From Ruminococcus sp. (GTDB taxonomy: Bacteria > Bacillota > Clostridia > Oscillospirales > Ruminococcaceae): a DNA stretch of 64,000 bases. A program made the translations under genes and the position numbers. Of the stretch, positions 8,294 to 18,138 are shown piece after piece. The notes under the pieces are model-generated. The model saw only the letters and a program-made list of their open reading frames with translations, was not told the origin of the DNA and made no database searches. Position 1 is the first letter of the stretch. Each line of letters starts with the position of its first letter. Location of the stretch: NCBI GenBank assembly GCA_020861185.1, contig JAJBSV010000016.1, positions 62,001-126,000 on the forward strand, in the 5' to 3' direction.

Positions 8294-9505
8294 ATGAATT
8301 TAGTACTAGTAGTAAATGCGGGAAGCTCTTCTCTTAAGTATCAGCTTCTCAATATGGATGACGAGTCGGTGCTCGCCAAGGGCAACTGCGACAGAATCGG
8401 CATTGACGGTCACCTCTCCCACAAGGTTCCCTCAAAGGGCGTTGAGATAAGCGAGGACGTAGCTTTCCCGACCCACACCGAGGCTTTCGAGAAGCTTGTT
8501 GAGGTTCTCACAACCGGCGAAGGCAAGGTTATCGACTCGATGAGCGCAATCAGCGCTGTCGGACACAGAGTTGTCCACGGCGGCGAGCTCTATAAGGAGA
8601 CCACTCTCGTTACCGACAAGGTCATCGAGGACATCGACGCTTTGTCCGAGCTTGCACCTGTCCACAATCATCCGAATGCTTTGGCGCTCAGAGCATGCAA
8701 GAAGGTTCTGGCACCCGGCACTCCTCAGGTTGCAGTCTTCGACACCGCTTTCCACCAGACAATGCCCCCGAAGGCTTATATGTTCGGTCTTCCCTATGAA
8801 GACTACAAGGACTATCAGGTGAGAAAGTACGGCTTCCACGGCACCTCTCACAGATTCGTAACCAAGACTCTTGCTGACGCTATGGGCAAGCCCCTTTCGG
8901 AGCTCAAGATAGTTTCCTGCCACCTTGGCAACGGCTCATCTATTACGGCTGTTGACGGCGGCAAGTCGGTCGACACCACCATGGGCTTCACTCCCCTTGA
9001 CGGTCTTCTTATGGGAACCCGCTGCGGAAGCGTTGACCCGTCGGCTGTCACCTATGTCATGGAAAAGCACGGCTTCTCTGCCCACGAGATGAGCGAATAC
9101 ATGAACAAGAAGTCCGGCTTCCTCGGCATGAGCGGAGTCGGCTCGGATAACAGAGAAGTCTGCGCCGCCGCGGCAGAAGGCAACGAAAGGGCTCAGATCA
9201 CCCTCGACATTCTCCAGTATCAGATCAAGAAGTACATCGGCGCTTATGCCGCCGCTATGAACGGTCTTGACGCTGTTCTCTTCACCGGCGGTATCGGCGA
9301 GAACTCCTCGGAAGTAAGAGAAGGCGTCTGCAAGGACATAAGCTTCCTCGGCATCGAGATTGACGAAGAGCTCAACAAGCACACTCGCGGCAAGCTCGTA
9401 AAGATTTCTACCGAGAATTCTAAAGTAGAGGTCTGGGTTGTTCCCACCAACGAGGAGCTTCTTATCGCAAGAGATACTCTCGCAGTAGTTGAGGGAAACA
9501 AGTAA
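8294..9505 (+). CDS. ackA: acetate kinase
   Basis: Interconverts acetyl phosphate plus ADP and acetate plus ATP, the last step of fermentative acetate formation. At 403 residues it has the usual length. Motifs in order: VNAGSSSLKYQL near the N-terminus, GHRVVHGGE, FDTAFHQTMP with the catalytic Asp, RKYGFHGTSHRFV, HLGNGSS, and FTGGIGENS near the C-terminus. The ATG at 8294 follows AAGGAAG; the upstream in-frame ATG at 8258 falls in the promoter region. No pta gene is nearby, so the kinase stands apart from its usual partner. Confidence 0.96.
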   Translation: MNLVLVVNAGSSSLKYQLLNMDDESVLAKGNCDRIGIDGHLSHKVPSKGVEISEDVAFPTHTEAFEKLVEVLTTGEGKVIDSMSAISAVGHRVVHGGELYKETTLVTDKVIEDIDALSELAPVHNHPNALALRACKKVLAPGTPQVAVFDTAFHQTMPPKAYMFGLPYEDYKDYQVRKYGFHGTSHRFVTKTLADAMGKPLSELKIVSCHLGNGSSITAVDGGKSVDTTMGFTPLDGLLMGTRCGSVDPSAVTYVMEKHGFSAHEMSEYMNKKSGFLGMSGVGSDNREVCAAAAEGNERAQITLDILQYQIKKYIGAYAAAMNGLDAVLFTGGIGENSSEVREGVCKDISFLGIEIDEELNKHTRGKLVKISTENSKVEVWVVPTNEELLIARDTLAVVEGNK

Positions 9506-9506
9506 T

Positions 9507-9806
9507 ATGATTTATGAGGGCTTTTTCGTTCTGATGTATTTCGGATATCTCTTACTTATGAGCCTTGTTGTCTTCGTCATGTACGGCATAGACAAGCGTC
9601 GGGCGAAGAGGGGAGAGTGGCGCATCAGCGAAAAAGCTCTTCTCACACTCGGCTTCATCGGCGGAGCGGCAGGCGCCCTATGCGGCATGCACCTCTTCCG
9701 CCACAAAACGAAGCACTGGTATTTCTGGGCAATCAATATCGTGGCACTGTGCCTGCAGATAATTCTGCCTATTGGCTTGGTGTTTATGGGATGGTGGTAT
9801 TTTTGA
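9507..9806 (+). CDS. DUF1294 family small membrane protein
   Basis: A 99-residue integral membrane protein: helix at about 4-26, basic loop GIDKRRAKRGEWRISEKALL, glycine-rich helix LGFIGGAAGALCGMHLFRHKTKHWYF, and a last helix to the C-terminus. The K-x-W-R-I-x-E and HKT-K-W/F motifs are those of DUF1294, whose function is unknown. The start lies 1 nt after the ackA stop, with the GAGGGA ribosome binding site inside the ackA tail, so it is probably expressed from the ackA promoter. Confidence 0.82.
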   Translation: MIYEGFFVLMYFGYLLLMSLVVFVMYGIDKRRAKRGEWRISEKALLTLGFIGGAAGALCGMHLFRHKTKHWYFWAINIVALCLQIILPIGLVFMGWWYF

Positions 9807-9994
9807 GCAAGAATACAAACCGCATGGACTGCGACACCTGCGCCCATTGCGTCTGGGACGATGACGAGGAGGACTATGTCTGCATCGTCAGCTTCGACGA
9901 GGACGAAGCCGCAAGCTTCTACTCTTCCCATAACTTCACTTGCCCGTACTATTCTCTGGATGATGAGTATGGGATAGTCAGAAAGCAGATGTAG
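9803..9994 (+). CDS. DUF6472 family small Cys-rich protein
   Basis: A 63-residue soluble protein starting at a TTG that overlaps the DUF1294 stop (TTGA). It contains CDTCAHCVWDDDEEDYVC and CPYYSLDDEYGIVRKQM, the pattern of DUF6472. The four Cys could bind a metal ion, but nothing is known of its role. The next ATG (9824) would remove seven residues; the TTG is preferred because of the stop-start overlap. Third gene of the ackA transcript. Confidence 0.75.
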   Translation: MSKNTNRMDCDTCAHCVWDDDEEDYVCIVSFDEDEAASFYSSHNFTCPYYSLDDEYGIVRKQM

Positions 9995-10003
9995 ATCGTA
10001 ATA

Positions 10004-10028
10004 TGTAGGGGCGGATATCATCCGCCCG
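10004..10028. repeat. dispersed repeat, partial copy of the GTAGGGGCGGAT element
   Basis: Matches the left end of the element at 5727-5798 base for base over about 24 nt, including the inner ATATCAT. It sits immediately upstream of nadE. Confidence 0.7.
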
Positions 10029-10052
10029 TTAAATGACAAAGGGGATTTTATT

Positions 10053-10790
10053 ATGTCATCATATACTTTTAATGCAGAGCGGGCGGCAGAAGCCTGCATT
10101 GATTGGATCCGTGACTGGTTCGAGAAGAACGGAAAAGACTGCAACGCAGTTCTCGGGATTTCCGGAGGAAAGGACAGCTCGGTGACGGCGGCGCTCCTCG
10201 TCAAGGCTCTTGGAAAAGAGCGGGTTATCGGGGTTCTCATGCCGCAGGGCGAGCAGTTCGACATCGGCTACTCCCGCGAACTCTGCGAGATTCTTGACAT
10301 CCGCAATATAGAAGTCAACATCGGCGAGACTGTCGAGGCGTTGAAGAAATCCCTCGGCTTCGAGCCGTCGGTCGCGACGCTCACGAACATCCCGCCGAGA
10401 GTCAGAATGACGGTGCTTTACGCAATCGCTCAGTCGAACAACGGCAGAGTCGCCAACACCTGCAACCTCTCCGAGGACTGGGTCGGCTATGCGACGCTTT
10501 ATGGCGACGGTGCGGGGGATTTCGGACCGATTTCGAACTTCACCGTCCAGGAGGTCAAGGCTATCGGCAGATACCTCGGTTTGCCTGAGAAGTTCATCGA
10601 AAAGCCGCCGCTCGACGGTCTTTGCGGCAAGACGGATGAGGACAACCTCGGCTTCACCTATAAGGCTCTTGACGATTACATCCGCGAAGGCATCGAGCCC
10701 GAGCCGGAAACCAAGGCAAAAATCGACCGCCTCAATCGCCTCAACCAATTTAAATTGAAGCGCTTCGACACCTTCCTTTACACAGAATAA
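10053..10790 (+). CDS. nadE: NAD(+) synthase, ammonia-dependent type
   Basis: Amidates deamido-NAD with ATP and ammonia, the final step of NAD synthesis. Its 245 residues match the stand-alone ammonia-dependent form without a nitrilase-like glutaminase domain. The PP-loop is SGGKDSSV (about 35-42), followed by RVRMTVLYAIAQ, the CNLSEDWVGYATLYGDGAGDF segment that contacts ATP and Mg, and KPPLDGLCGKTDEDNLGF near the C-terminus. AAGGGGAT precedes the ATG, and a strong terminator lies 7 nt after the stop. Confidence 0.93.
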   Translation: MSSYTFNAERAAEACIDWIRDWFEKNGKDCNAVLGISGGKDSSVTAALLVKALGKERVIGVLMPQGEQFDIGYSRELCEILDIRNIEVNIGETVEALKKSLGFEPSVATLTNIPPRVRMTVLYAIAQSNNGRVANTCNLSEDWVGYATLYGDGAGDFGPISNFTVQEVKAIGRYLGLPEKFIEKPPLDGLCGKTDEDNLGFTYKALDDYIREGIEPEPETKAKIDRLNRLNQFKLKRFDTFLYTE

Positions 10791-10796
10791 AAAACA

Positions 10797-10826
10797 CCGG
10801 CAGAGAATCCACTCTGCCGGTTTTGT
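10797..10826. terminator. bidirectional terminator between nadE and the ABC exporter
   Basis: CCGGCAGAG and CTCTGCCGG form a perfect 9-bp stem with a 6-nt loop. T-rich tracts follow on both strands, as expected between convergent genes. Confidence 0.85.
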
Positions 10827-10837
10827 TATGCCCGAAA

Positions 10838-11506
10838 TCAGTCTATAACGACTCCGTCCTCAATCTTTATAACTACATCCGCCTTTGCGGCAATCTCCGG
10901 GTCGTGGGTGACCATAATCAGCGTCTGCCCGAACTGCTGTGCGCAGTCCCGAAGGAGCTGAATAGTCGTCTCGCCGTTCTTCTTGTCGAGGTTGCCTGTC
11001 GGCTCGTCTGCAAAGATGAGCTGAGGCTTTGCAAGAACTGAGCGCGCAATCGCAACCCTCTGCTGCTCGCCGCCGGAAAGCTCGGTCGGGTACTTCTTGA
11101 GCTTGTCGTCGATGCCCAATAGTTCGGTGACATTCTGCAAAAACTCCGGGTCGGGCTTCTTATTGTCAAGCTTCATCGGCATGCAGATGTTCGTAAGCAC
11201 CGTGTATTCGTCGAGCAGGTTGAACTGCTGGAACACAAAGCCCATGTGCCTGCGCCTGAATTCCGCCATCTTTGCGTCAGGGTAGGAATATAAATCCTCA
11301 TCGCCGAGATAGATATTGCCTGATGTCGGCTCATCAAGCCCACCCAAGATGTGCAAAAGCGTCGATTTTCCCGAGCCGCTTCTGCCGATGATGGTGTAGA
11401 AAAGTCCTTCCTCGAACTCAGCGCTGACGCCGTTCAGTGCGTGGGTTTCGCCGGATTCGGCTTTGTAGGTTTTGTAAATGTCCTTTGCTTTTAATACTGT
11501 ACTCAT
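10838..11506 (-). CDS. ABC transporter ATP-binding protein, MacB/LolD/BceA type
   Basis: The 222-residue ATPase subunit of an FtsX-type exporter. Walker A is GRSGSGKST (about 41-49), the Q-loop is GFVFQQFNLL, the signature is LSGGEQQR, Walker B is LIFADEPTGNLD and the switch His lies in MVTHDPE. The family energises lipoprotein, peptide or antibiotic efflux rather than solute uptake. It is the last gene of the operon, 13 nt after the intact permease. No two-component system accompanies it. Confidence 0.92.
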   Translation of the reverse strand: MSTVLKAKDIYKTYKAESGETHALNGVSAEFEEGLFYTIIGRSGSGKSTLLHILGGLDEPTSGNIYLGDEDLYSYPDAKMAEFRRRHMGFVFQQFNLLDEYTVLTNICMPMKLDNKKPDPEFLQNVTELLGIDDKLKKYPTELSGGEQQRVAIARSVLAKPQLIFADEPTGNLDKKNGETTIQLLRDCAQQFGQTLIMVTHDPEIAAKADVVIKIEDGVVID

Positions 11507-11519
11507 AATTTTTTCTCCT

Positions 11520-14201
11520 TTACCTGTCTTCTCTTAACATTTCCATTATGCTATATTTATTTATACTCAGCTTCGAGCCGAAGCAGATTGCGAATGTAAT
11601 CAGGAATACTATAATCAGTATACCAATTAATACCGGCACTGTCAAGCCATAACCCGCCAAAGTCGAGAACATAGTCCCGAGCACCGCAATCGGGCTTGAG
11701 CCCTCTGCAATAACTGATATGTTCATCACGAGATAGTAAGCCAAGTAGCTCACCACCGCCACCGCAATCGCAATAACGCTTCTGACAACAGTTCGCCGTG
11801 CAAGCTCGATGTTGCGCTGGCGTTTTGACATTCCGATCGCCTGCATGATGCCATATCGCTTCTTTTTGCCTTCGGTTTCGAGCCTTAGAGTGCTTACAAG
11901 AATCAGAAGAACTACAACGGCTATGCACACGCCGCTTATGATAGTCATAATCATTGATTGTTGATAAACCTGTGCATTTGAGTAGTTGATTTCGCGGAAG
12001 TTATAGAGCTTGAAGTATTGCTGCTCGACTATCCTGTATGGCGTGTCTGCTTCGTAGTAGATTTGAGAGAGAAGCTTCGTTACAGCTGTATCAACTCCGA
12101 GGTCTCCGGCATTCATATTGGTGTAAATAAACGCCTGATTATATCCGATCTCCTGCTGACCTGTAAAGAATCTGTATTCCTGAATCCACCATCGGTGACC
12201 CTCTGGAATCTGGTCTACAATATCCTGCAATACCGGCAGAGCGCAGATTACAAAGTAGTTGTAATTTTCAAGAGAAAATCTTTCGGAACGGTCGTATTGG
12301 AGAAGAGACACAAGCATTGAGTCGGTGCTGAGAAGCTGAACCGCACTGACATTTACGTCTGTACTTACAGCTGTGGAGCTGTCAAGAAGGGTTTTGCCGA
12401 GCACCTGAACGAGTCCGCCACCAAAATCGCTAAAATAGTCATAGTCAACGGAAATCGTTATATCCGAGCCTGCTTCCGGAATGTTTGAAACGGCAAAGGC
12501 ATAAACCTGTTGATATATAACTGCGTTGCCGGTCATGGAATCGACGAATTCTTCTTCGACCGTGGAGCCATCCAGAAGGTCAGAGTTAATCTGGACTATA
12601 ACGCTTTCGCCACTTTCATAGGCTTCTCTGTCTATACCTGTGGTGTCAGCGAATTTCTGCAGGTCGTCCCAGTCCATTGTGATTATAACACCGGATTGCC
12701 CGTCCTGTTCACCTGTGGGAGTGACATATGCAAAGAAGTCATTGAAGCCGACAAAGTCGGTGACACCCTCCAAAGACAAAAACTGGTCTTCATAAAGGGA
12801 TAAATCAGGAATCGAATAATCACCGCGGGAGTTGGTTCCGTCGGCTTCACTTATGTAATATGACCACTGCGAAGCCCAATAGTTATACTCGCTCAGCGGT
12901 TCAGCCAAGTTTACAGTCGTAAAAACTGCCGAAACGCACAGGAGTGTCGCCATGAGCATAATTAAGGCACGTCTGAAGCCGACAACAACTTTGTTCTTGC
13001 TTCTCTGCATTCCCATTCTGCCGGTCATCGGAGTTGCAAGGGCTACCTGGAAAGTAATCATCCTGACCAAGAGAATTCCGACTATCCAGAGTGCCAACGC
13101 CATGAGGAGATAATTCCATGGGATGCTTACCGCAACATCAACCGAGCCGCTGTAGACACTGAGACCCAGAACGATTCTGATTCCCAACAGTCCGAGCAGT
13201 ATTCCCAGAATTATTGCCGGAATTGCAAGCATTAGGGTTTCTATGAGAATAAGCAGTCTCAGCTGACCTTTTGAACCGCCGATGCTTCTGAATCGGACGA
13301 TACGCTTTACTTCAACCTGCATCTGCAAGATGTAAATCATGACAACCGCCAGAATTGTAATCGCTAAGATAAGCACAAGATAGACCATATTGGTCTGCGC
13401 CGCTTCGCTTTCCATTTCGAGAACGGAATTTATCGTGACAGTCCTGATTGTCGAGCCTATACGGTTCTGATAGAGATAGCTGTTGACAGTGCTTTCGACA
13501 CCATTCTCCATGCCGGATTTTACGGTGAAGAAGTAGGTTGCCTCGGTGGTGGGGCTTACGCTTTCTCCGAGATTTTCTTCCGCCTCGGCAAGAATGTCTG
13601 CCATGGCTTCTTCCGAAATGATTGCCGTGTTCAGCGTGGCGTCAATGTCCCAGAGACCGGTGTATTCACTGATAACACCGACAACTCTGAAAGTCCTCTC
13701 AACGGTTGTAATGCCGTTTTCACTGCTGAAAGAGAACTGCATGGTTATTGATGAACCGGTGCTTGCACCATAGCCGACCTCGTTCAGCGATGCCGCCTCG
13801 ATGGCGATTTCATCTGAGCTCTGAGGCATATGCCCACTTTCAAGCCTGATGCCCATGTCGACAAGGCTTTCGTCGGCGGTTCCTATCCTGAGTGAGCCTT
13901 GCGAAAACCCACCGACCATTACGGAAGCTGAACCGTAATTGACGCTCGTCCCGACATCTTCAACCCAATCTTCGCCTTCGAGATACTCCAAATCGCTCTC
14001 GACGCCATCCGTGATGGCACCATACCACGAGCCGTATGTATCATACCTGAGCTGAGTATTGGTCTCGGCAATACTTGAGGTATAGCTCAAAAGTATTATC
14101 GCAAACGTGAACGATATGAGCAGGACGAAGAAAATCAGGAGGGATTGCCTTCGTCTGCGTTTGATGCCTTCAAAGGCAAGCCCGAATATTGTTTTGAACA
14201 T
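11520..14201 (-). CDS. FtsX-like ABC exporter permease
   Basis: 893 residues with a duplicated FtsX/MacB plan: a basic N-terminus and helix at about 18-40, a large extracytoplasmic domain, three helices at about 275-400 with MEVKRIVRFRSIGGSKGQL between them, another helix at about 420-440 followed by a second large outside domain, and three helices at the C-terminus with KKRYGIMQAIGMSKRQRNIEL. It ends in SKLSINKYSIMEMLREDR, as does its broken paralogue. AAAGGAGAAATAAAC precedes the ATG. Substrate unknown. Confidence 0.88.
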   Translation of the reverse strand: MFKTIFGLAFEGIKRRRRQSLLIFFVLLISFTFAIILLSYTSSIAETNTQLRYDTYGSWYGAITDGVESDLEYLEGEDWVEDVGTSVNYGSASVMVGGFSQGSLRIGTADESLVDMGIRLESGHMPQSSDEIAIEAASLNEVGYGASTGSSITMQFSFSSENGITTVERTFRVVGVISEYTGLWDIDATLNTAIISEEAMADILAEAEENLGESVSPTTEATYFFTVKSGMENGVESTVNSYLYQNRIGSTIRTVTINSVLEMESEAAQTNMVYLVLILAITILAVVMIYILQMQVEVKRIVRFRSIGGSKGQLRLLILIETLMLAIPAIILGILLGLLGIRIVLGLSVYSGSVDVAVSIPWNYLLMALALWIVGILLVRMITFQVALATPMTGRMGMQRSKNKVVVGFRRALIMLMATLLCVSAVFTTVNLAEPLSEYNYWASQWSYYISEADGTNSRGDYSIPDLSLYEDQFLSLEGVTDFVGFNDFFAYVTPTGEQDGQSGVIITMDWDDLQKFADTTGIDREAYESGESVIVQINSDLLDGSTVEEEFVDSMTGNAVIYQQVYAFAVSNIPEAGSDITISVDYDYFSDFGGGLVQVLGKTLLDSSTAVSTDVNVSAVQLLSTDSMLVSLLQYDRSERFSLENYNYFVICALPVLQDIVDQIPEGHRWWIQEYRFFTGQQEIGYNQAFIYTNMNAGDLGVDTAVTKLLSQIYYEADTPYRIVEQQYFKLYNFREINYSNAQVYQQSMIMTIISGVCIAVVVLLILVSTLRLETEGKKKRYGIMQAIGMSKRQRNIELARRTVVRSVIAIAVAVVSYLAYYLVMNISVIAEGSSPIAVLGTMFSTLAGYGLTVPVLIGILIIVFLITFAICFGSKLSINKYSIMEMLREDR

Positions 14202-14244
14202 GTTTATTTCTCCTTTAGCTTATAATGGATTAAAAGCTACTAAT

Positions 14245-14273
14245 ATTGTAGCATAATACAATTACAAAGTCAA
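14245..14273 (-). promoter_or_regulatory. sigma-A promoter of the intact FtsX permease
   Basis: TTGACT, 17 bp, TACAAT on the minus strand, about 44 bp before the ATG. It would let the intact permease and ATPase be transcribed without the broken first gene. Confidence 0.65.
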
Positions 14274-14279
14274 TATTTA

Positions 14280-16715
14280 TTATCTGTCTTCGCGTAACAT
14301 TTCCATCAGCGTATATTTATTGAGCCCGAGCTTTGAAACATAGCAGATTATAAGTGTGACGGCGAACATGCAGACGGTCATGAGTCCGATTCCCCAGCCC
14401 GGGATGAAGCGGGTCGTGAGGTCGCTCATGTAGCTTGAAAGAACGCCGAGGACTGTTGCGCCTTCCTCTCTGATTGAGTCGAGATTTCTGATGATAACCG
14501 ACCCGAGGTATGCTCCCCAGCCGACCGCCACTGCCACGAGAGACCTTACAAACGCCGTCCGCAAAAGCTCGCGATTCCGTTGCCTGCGGGACATGCCCAG
14601 TGCCTGAAGGATGCCGTAGTGCTTCTTTTCTCTCTGGGTTTCGAGCTTGATGGTGCTGAATAGGATGATGAGCACGACCACGGCGATGCAGGCGCCGCTG
14701 ACGATGAGGAGAATCAGAGTTTGGAGGTATTCCTGAGACAAGGAAGCGTATTTTGCCCTGACGTTATAGTATAAGCTGATACCGAGATTTGAAGCAACTT
14801 TCGTGAGCGTCTTGTCTGTGGATAGATAGCCTGCAGTGCCGTCAGTATAAGCCGCTACACCGGTAAATCCGACTTTGTCTCCCTTCTCAAACGGGACTGT
14901 GATATAATCCGTCCATGTGAAGCCTTCGGGAAGCATATCCACCATCTTCTGCAAAAATGCCCTTGAGCATACGACATAGTAAGAAGCATCATTGATGTCA
15001 AGACCGTCGTTTATCCCTAATCCGCCTGTAGCCTTATAAACTATGCTCTTGGCGACGCTTGTCTCAATACTAACACTTGATTTTGAAATCGAGAGAGTGA
15101 CCGAATCTCCGCTTTCCGGAAGAGTTGACGGCAATTCGGTTGAATTTGAGAAGACAAGCATGACAACATCGCCGTTTTCAAATGCTTCAAGGTCTACTCC
15201 CGAAAAGTCGAGAGCTGTCCAGTCGGCTGTGCTGTCAACAGTGTACATTTCTACCCGTCTTGTATCTACGCCATCCATTGTCAGGTTTACATATGCCTGA
15301 GTTGAGCCCAGAATCTTTGAGATTCCGGGAACAGAGGAGAGAGTTGCAATGTCCTCGTCAGAAATATAGGTTTTTCCGTTGTATGCTCCTTCATCGCTGA
15401 CACGGAGAAAGTACGGAGCTTGAGATGAGAAATAGCGATACAGGTAGAGTGGTTCCTGAATATCGAGTACCACAAACACAACGCAGAAGCACAGAACGAC
15501 AGACATAACGACAATCAGAGCCTTCTGGAACCTTGCATAGAACTTTCTCTTTCTTATTGACATCGCCATTCTTCCGGTCAATGGTGTGGTGAGTGCCACC
15601 ATGAAGGTCATAAGTTTTACTGCAATCGTTCCCAGAATCCACACTGCAATACTGAGCGCGAGTTTTCTGACAGGAATACTTACAATTACGGAAACAGAGC
15701 CGGAGAACATGCTGAGCTTAAGGAGAAGCTATGTTCCAATGCTTCCGATAGCAATTCCCAGAATCAGGGCAGGAAGTACCATCAGTGCAGATTCGAGGAC
15801 TGTTAGAAGCAACAACTGAGAACGTGTCGCGCCGAGGCTTCTGAGCCTTACCGTCTTGTTTACCTCCGGTTGCATTGTGAGAATATTGATAATAATAATC
15901 GCAAGAATCGTAACAACAAATATCATGATTACATAGAGCGACATGGTGTCCGATTCAGACTGTTTCCCTGAAATTGCCACTGAATTCACAGTTGCCTGTA
16001 GGTAGCTTGTTATGGATGTGGTTCTTGTGCTTTGAAGATATTCGTTGACCTCCGCCACTGCATTATCCACGTCATAACCCGATTTAATGGTGAAGAAGTA
16101 TGTGGTATCCGATTTGTAACTGGTTCTGTTGACAGATGCCGCGATGTCCTCCGCATCTTCGGATGTTATAATTGCGCTATTAAGAGTAACGCCAGACACG
16201 TTCCACAAATTGGTATAAGTTTTTATTATGCCGACAAGGGTGTATGACCTGACAATTATTGCTTCGTCAGCTTCAATCATAACCGTGACGGTCTGACCTA
16301 ATTCATAGTCATACCCGAGTGAGCTGAGAAGGGTTTCCTCCATGGCAATCTCGCCACTTGCTTCCGGCAGGCGTCCTTCATCAAGAGTCAGACCCATATC
16401 GGCAAAATTGTCGTCGACCGTTCCGATTCCATAGCCTGAGACTGTGCCATAGCTGACACTTGCGCCAAGGCTGTCGAGCCATTCGGCTTCGGAGAAGAAT
16501 TCCTCGTCACTCTCCTGACCGCCTTTTATGTAGCCGTACCATGAACCGTAAATTGAATCCCTGTAGGCAGAGTTGGTCGCCGAAATGCTTGAAGTGTAGC
16601 TCAGAAGCATAACGGCAAGCGTGAACGAAATCGTCAAAATCGCCACGACAAGAAGCGTCTGTTTTCTCCTTCTCCATAAACCCTCAACCGCAAGTCCGTA
16701 TATTGTTTTGAACAT
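14280..16715 (-). pseudogene. FtsX-like ABC exporter permease interrupted by an amber codon
   Basis: An 811-codon relative of the following permease, with the same N-terminus (MFKTIYGLAVEGLWRRRKQT), the same helix pattern and the same C-terminal MEMLREDR. A TAG at 15729-15731 interrupts it in the third helix of the central cluster, at the position of Arg in the paralogue's LLGIRIVLGL. The frame continues without other damage, and codon use and motifs downstream are intact, so the mutation is recent, a population variant or an error. TAG is used as an ordinary stop elsewhere (rlmB), so recoding is unlikely. Two half-proteins could in principle be made, but nothing resembling a ribosome binding site precedes the ATG at 15710. 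Confidence 0.82.
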
Positions 16716-16758
16716 GCTTATTTCTCCTTTCGCATGCAATCAATTAAAATATAATAAC

Positions 16759-16787
16759 ACTATATCATATTTTTCCCGTTTTGTCAA
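16759..16787 (-). promoter_or_regulatory. sigma-A promoter of the exporter operon
   Basis: TTGACA, 17 bp, TATAGT on the minus strand, 44 bp before the ATG of the first permease. Confidence 0.7.
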
Positions 16788-16834
16788 GCTATTTTGACAA
16801 AAATTTTCAGCTTTGGTGGGGGGTAACAGCATAA

Positions 16835-16861
16835 TAAAAAAAGTCCGAAATTAATCGGGCT
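16835..16861 (-). terminator. terminator after the ATP-grasp gene
   Basis: AGCCCGA and TCGGACT form a stem with one mismatch and a 6-nt loop, followed by seven T on the minus strand, 15 nt after the stop. Confidence 0.7.
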
Positions 16862-16876
16862 TTACTGTTTGGGGCG

Positions 16877-18073
16877 TTATTCCTTGAGCGTCAGCAGGTC
16901 GGAGAAGAAGCGGTTCATCTCCTCCTCGGTGTCGAAGACGGCAGTGTACATCTGGTTGGACATCGCGTCGGCGAGGGCGTCGGGGATTCTTCCCCACATT
17001 CTCATATTCGGACCGTACTTCGCCATGATTGCCTCGTGGTTGAGGTTGAGCTCCATGCCGTCGCGTCTGCCGCAGAAGGCGCAGAATTTGCGGACCTTAT
17101 AGGGGTCGGAGGACGGCTTGTTGAAAGCGATCATATCCGCCCAGAGCTTGTAGACGTCGGTTTCATAGGCATAGTCGTACATGTCAGGGGTGTAGCCGCC
17201 GGAGGGGCGCATATTTACTTCGAGACCCACGATGTCGCCCTTCTTGCCGAGACCCTCCTGGTCGGCATTGAGGACGAAGTATTCGAGGTGGATAAATCTT
17301 GCCTTGACTCCGAAAGCCTTGACGGTGCGATGCCCGATGTCGATGAGGTTGTCGGGAAGCTGAGGGACGATGTAGTAGATGGTATTTCTCGCCTCGTTGA
17401 CGACGTCCATGAGCGAATCGGGAGTGATGTTGCCCGACTCGAAAATCGGCTCGCCGTTCTGGTCGATGATGGCGTCGTAGGTTCTGACGTAGCCGTTGAC
17501 GAACTCCTCCATGATATAGACTTCGTCGTCCTTGTGCTCGAAGAAGAAAGCGAGGTCGTCATCACTGCTGAGGCGATAGGTGTGGCTTGCGCCGACGCCG
17601 TTGTCCGGCTTGACAATGACGGGATATCCGACGGTATCGATAAACTCTCTTGCGTCGTCGATGGTGTCGATGACATGATACCTCGCAGTCGGGACACCCG
17701 CCTTCTTGTAGTACTCTTTCATCAGCGACTTATACTTGACGTGTGAGATGTCCTCGTCTTTAAAGCCGGATGTGATATTGAACTCGGTTCTCAGGTGAGC
17801 GTCCCTCTCGAGCCAGTATTCGTTATTGGATTCGAGCCAGTCGATCTTACCGTACTTATAGGTGAAGAAGGCAACCGCCTTGAACACCTCGTCATAGTTC
17901 TCGAGCGTCGAGACCTTGTAGTATTCGTCGAGGCTCTCCCGGAGGTGCTGGTCGAGCTCCTCATAAGGGCAGTCGCCGATTCCGAGAACCCGAAGCCCAT
18001 TATTCTTGAGCTCCGCGCAGAACTTCCAGTATGTCACCGGAAAGTTCGGAGAAATAAAGATAAAGTTTTGCAT
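16877..18073 (-). CDS. ATP-grasp domain ligase
   Basis: A 398-residue ATP-grasp enzyme resembling carbamoyl-phosphate-synthase-like carboxylate-amine ligases. Residues 1-110 form a Rossmann-like pre-domain. The ATP-binding region shows KAGVPTARYHVIDT, GYPVIVKPDNGVGASHTYRL (glycine-rich loop) and EVYIMEEFVNGYVRTYDAI; metal ligands are likely in FIHLEYFVLN and GLEVNMRPSGGY. A Cys pair (KFCAFCGRRDG, about 340) near the C-terminus could bind metal. AAAGGATATG precedes the ATG. It lies downstream of two esterase genes; carboxylate and amine substrates are unknown. Confidence 0.85.
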   Translation of the reverse strand: MQNFIFISPNFPVTYWKFCAELKNNGLRVLGIGDCPYEELDQHLRESLDEYYKVSTLENYDEVFKAVAFFTYKYGKIDWLESNNEYWLERDAHLRTEFNITSGFKDEDISHVKYKSLMKEYYKKAGVPTARYHVIDTIDDAREFIDTVGYPVIVKPDNGVGASHTYRLSSDDDLAFFFEHKDDEVYIMEEFVNGYVRTYDAIIDQNGEPIFESGNITPDSLMDVVNEARNTIYYIVPQLPDNLIDIGHRTVKAFGVKARFIHLEYFVLNADQEGLGKKGDIVGLEVNMRPSGGYTPDMYDYAYETDVYKLWADMIAFNKPSSDPYKVRKFCAFCGRRDGMELNLNHEAIMAKYGPNMRMWGRIPDALADAMSNQMYTAVFDTEEEMNRFFSDLLTLKE

Positions 18074-18113
18074 TATAAGTCATATCCTTTCGATTCTATA
18101 TAAATTAGGGTTT

Positions 18114-18136
18114 GAAGTTCGCCAACGGCGAACTTC
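18114..18136. repeat. hairpin repeat GAAGTTCGCC/GGCGAACTTC
   Basis: Perfect 10-bp arms with a 3-nt loop. Related hairpins are at 36228-36248 and 61678-61696. It lies between the esterase and ATP-grasp genes. Confidence 0.7.
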
Positions 18137-18138
18137 AG

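Noticed and set aside
8294..9994. pta-ackA operon
   Set aside because: No phosphate acetyltransferase gene lies on either side; ackA is followed by small genes of unknown function.
15729..15731. Recoding of TAG as an amino acid
   Set aside because: TAG ends other genes in the window such as rlmB, so a single nonsense mutation is simpler.
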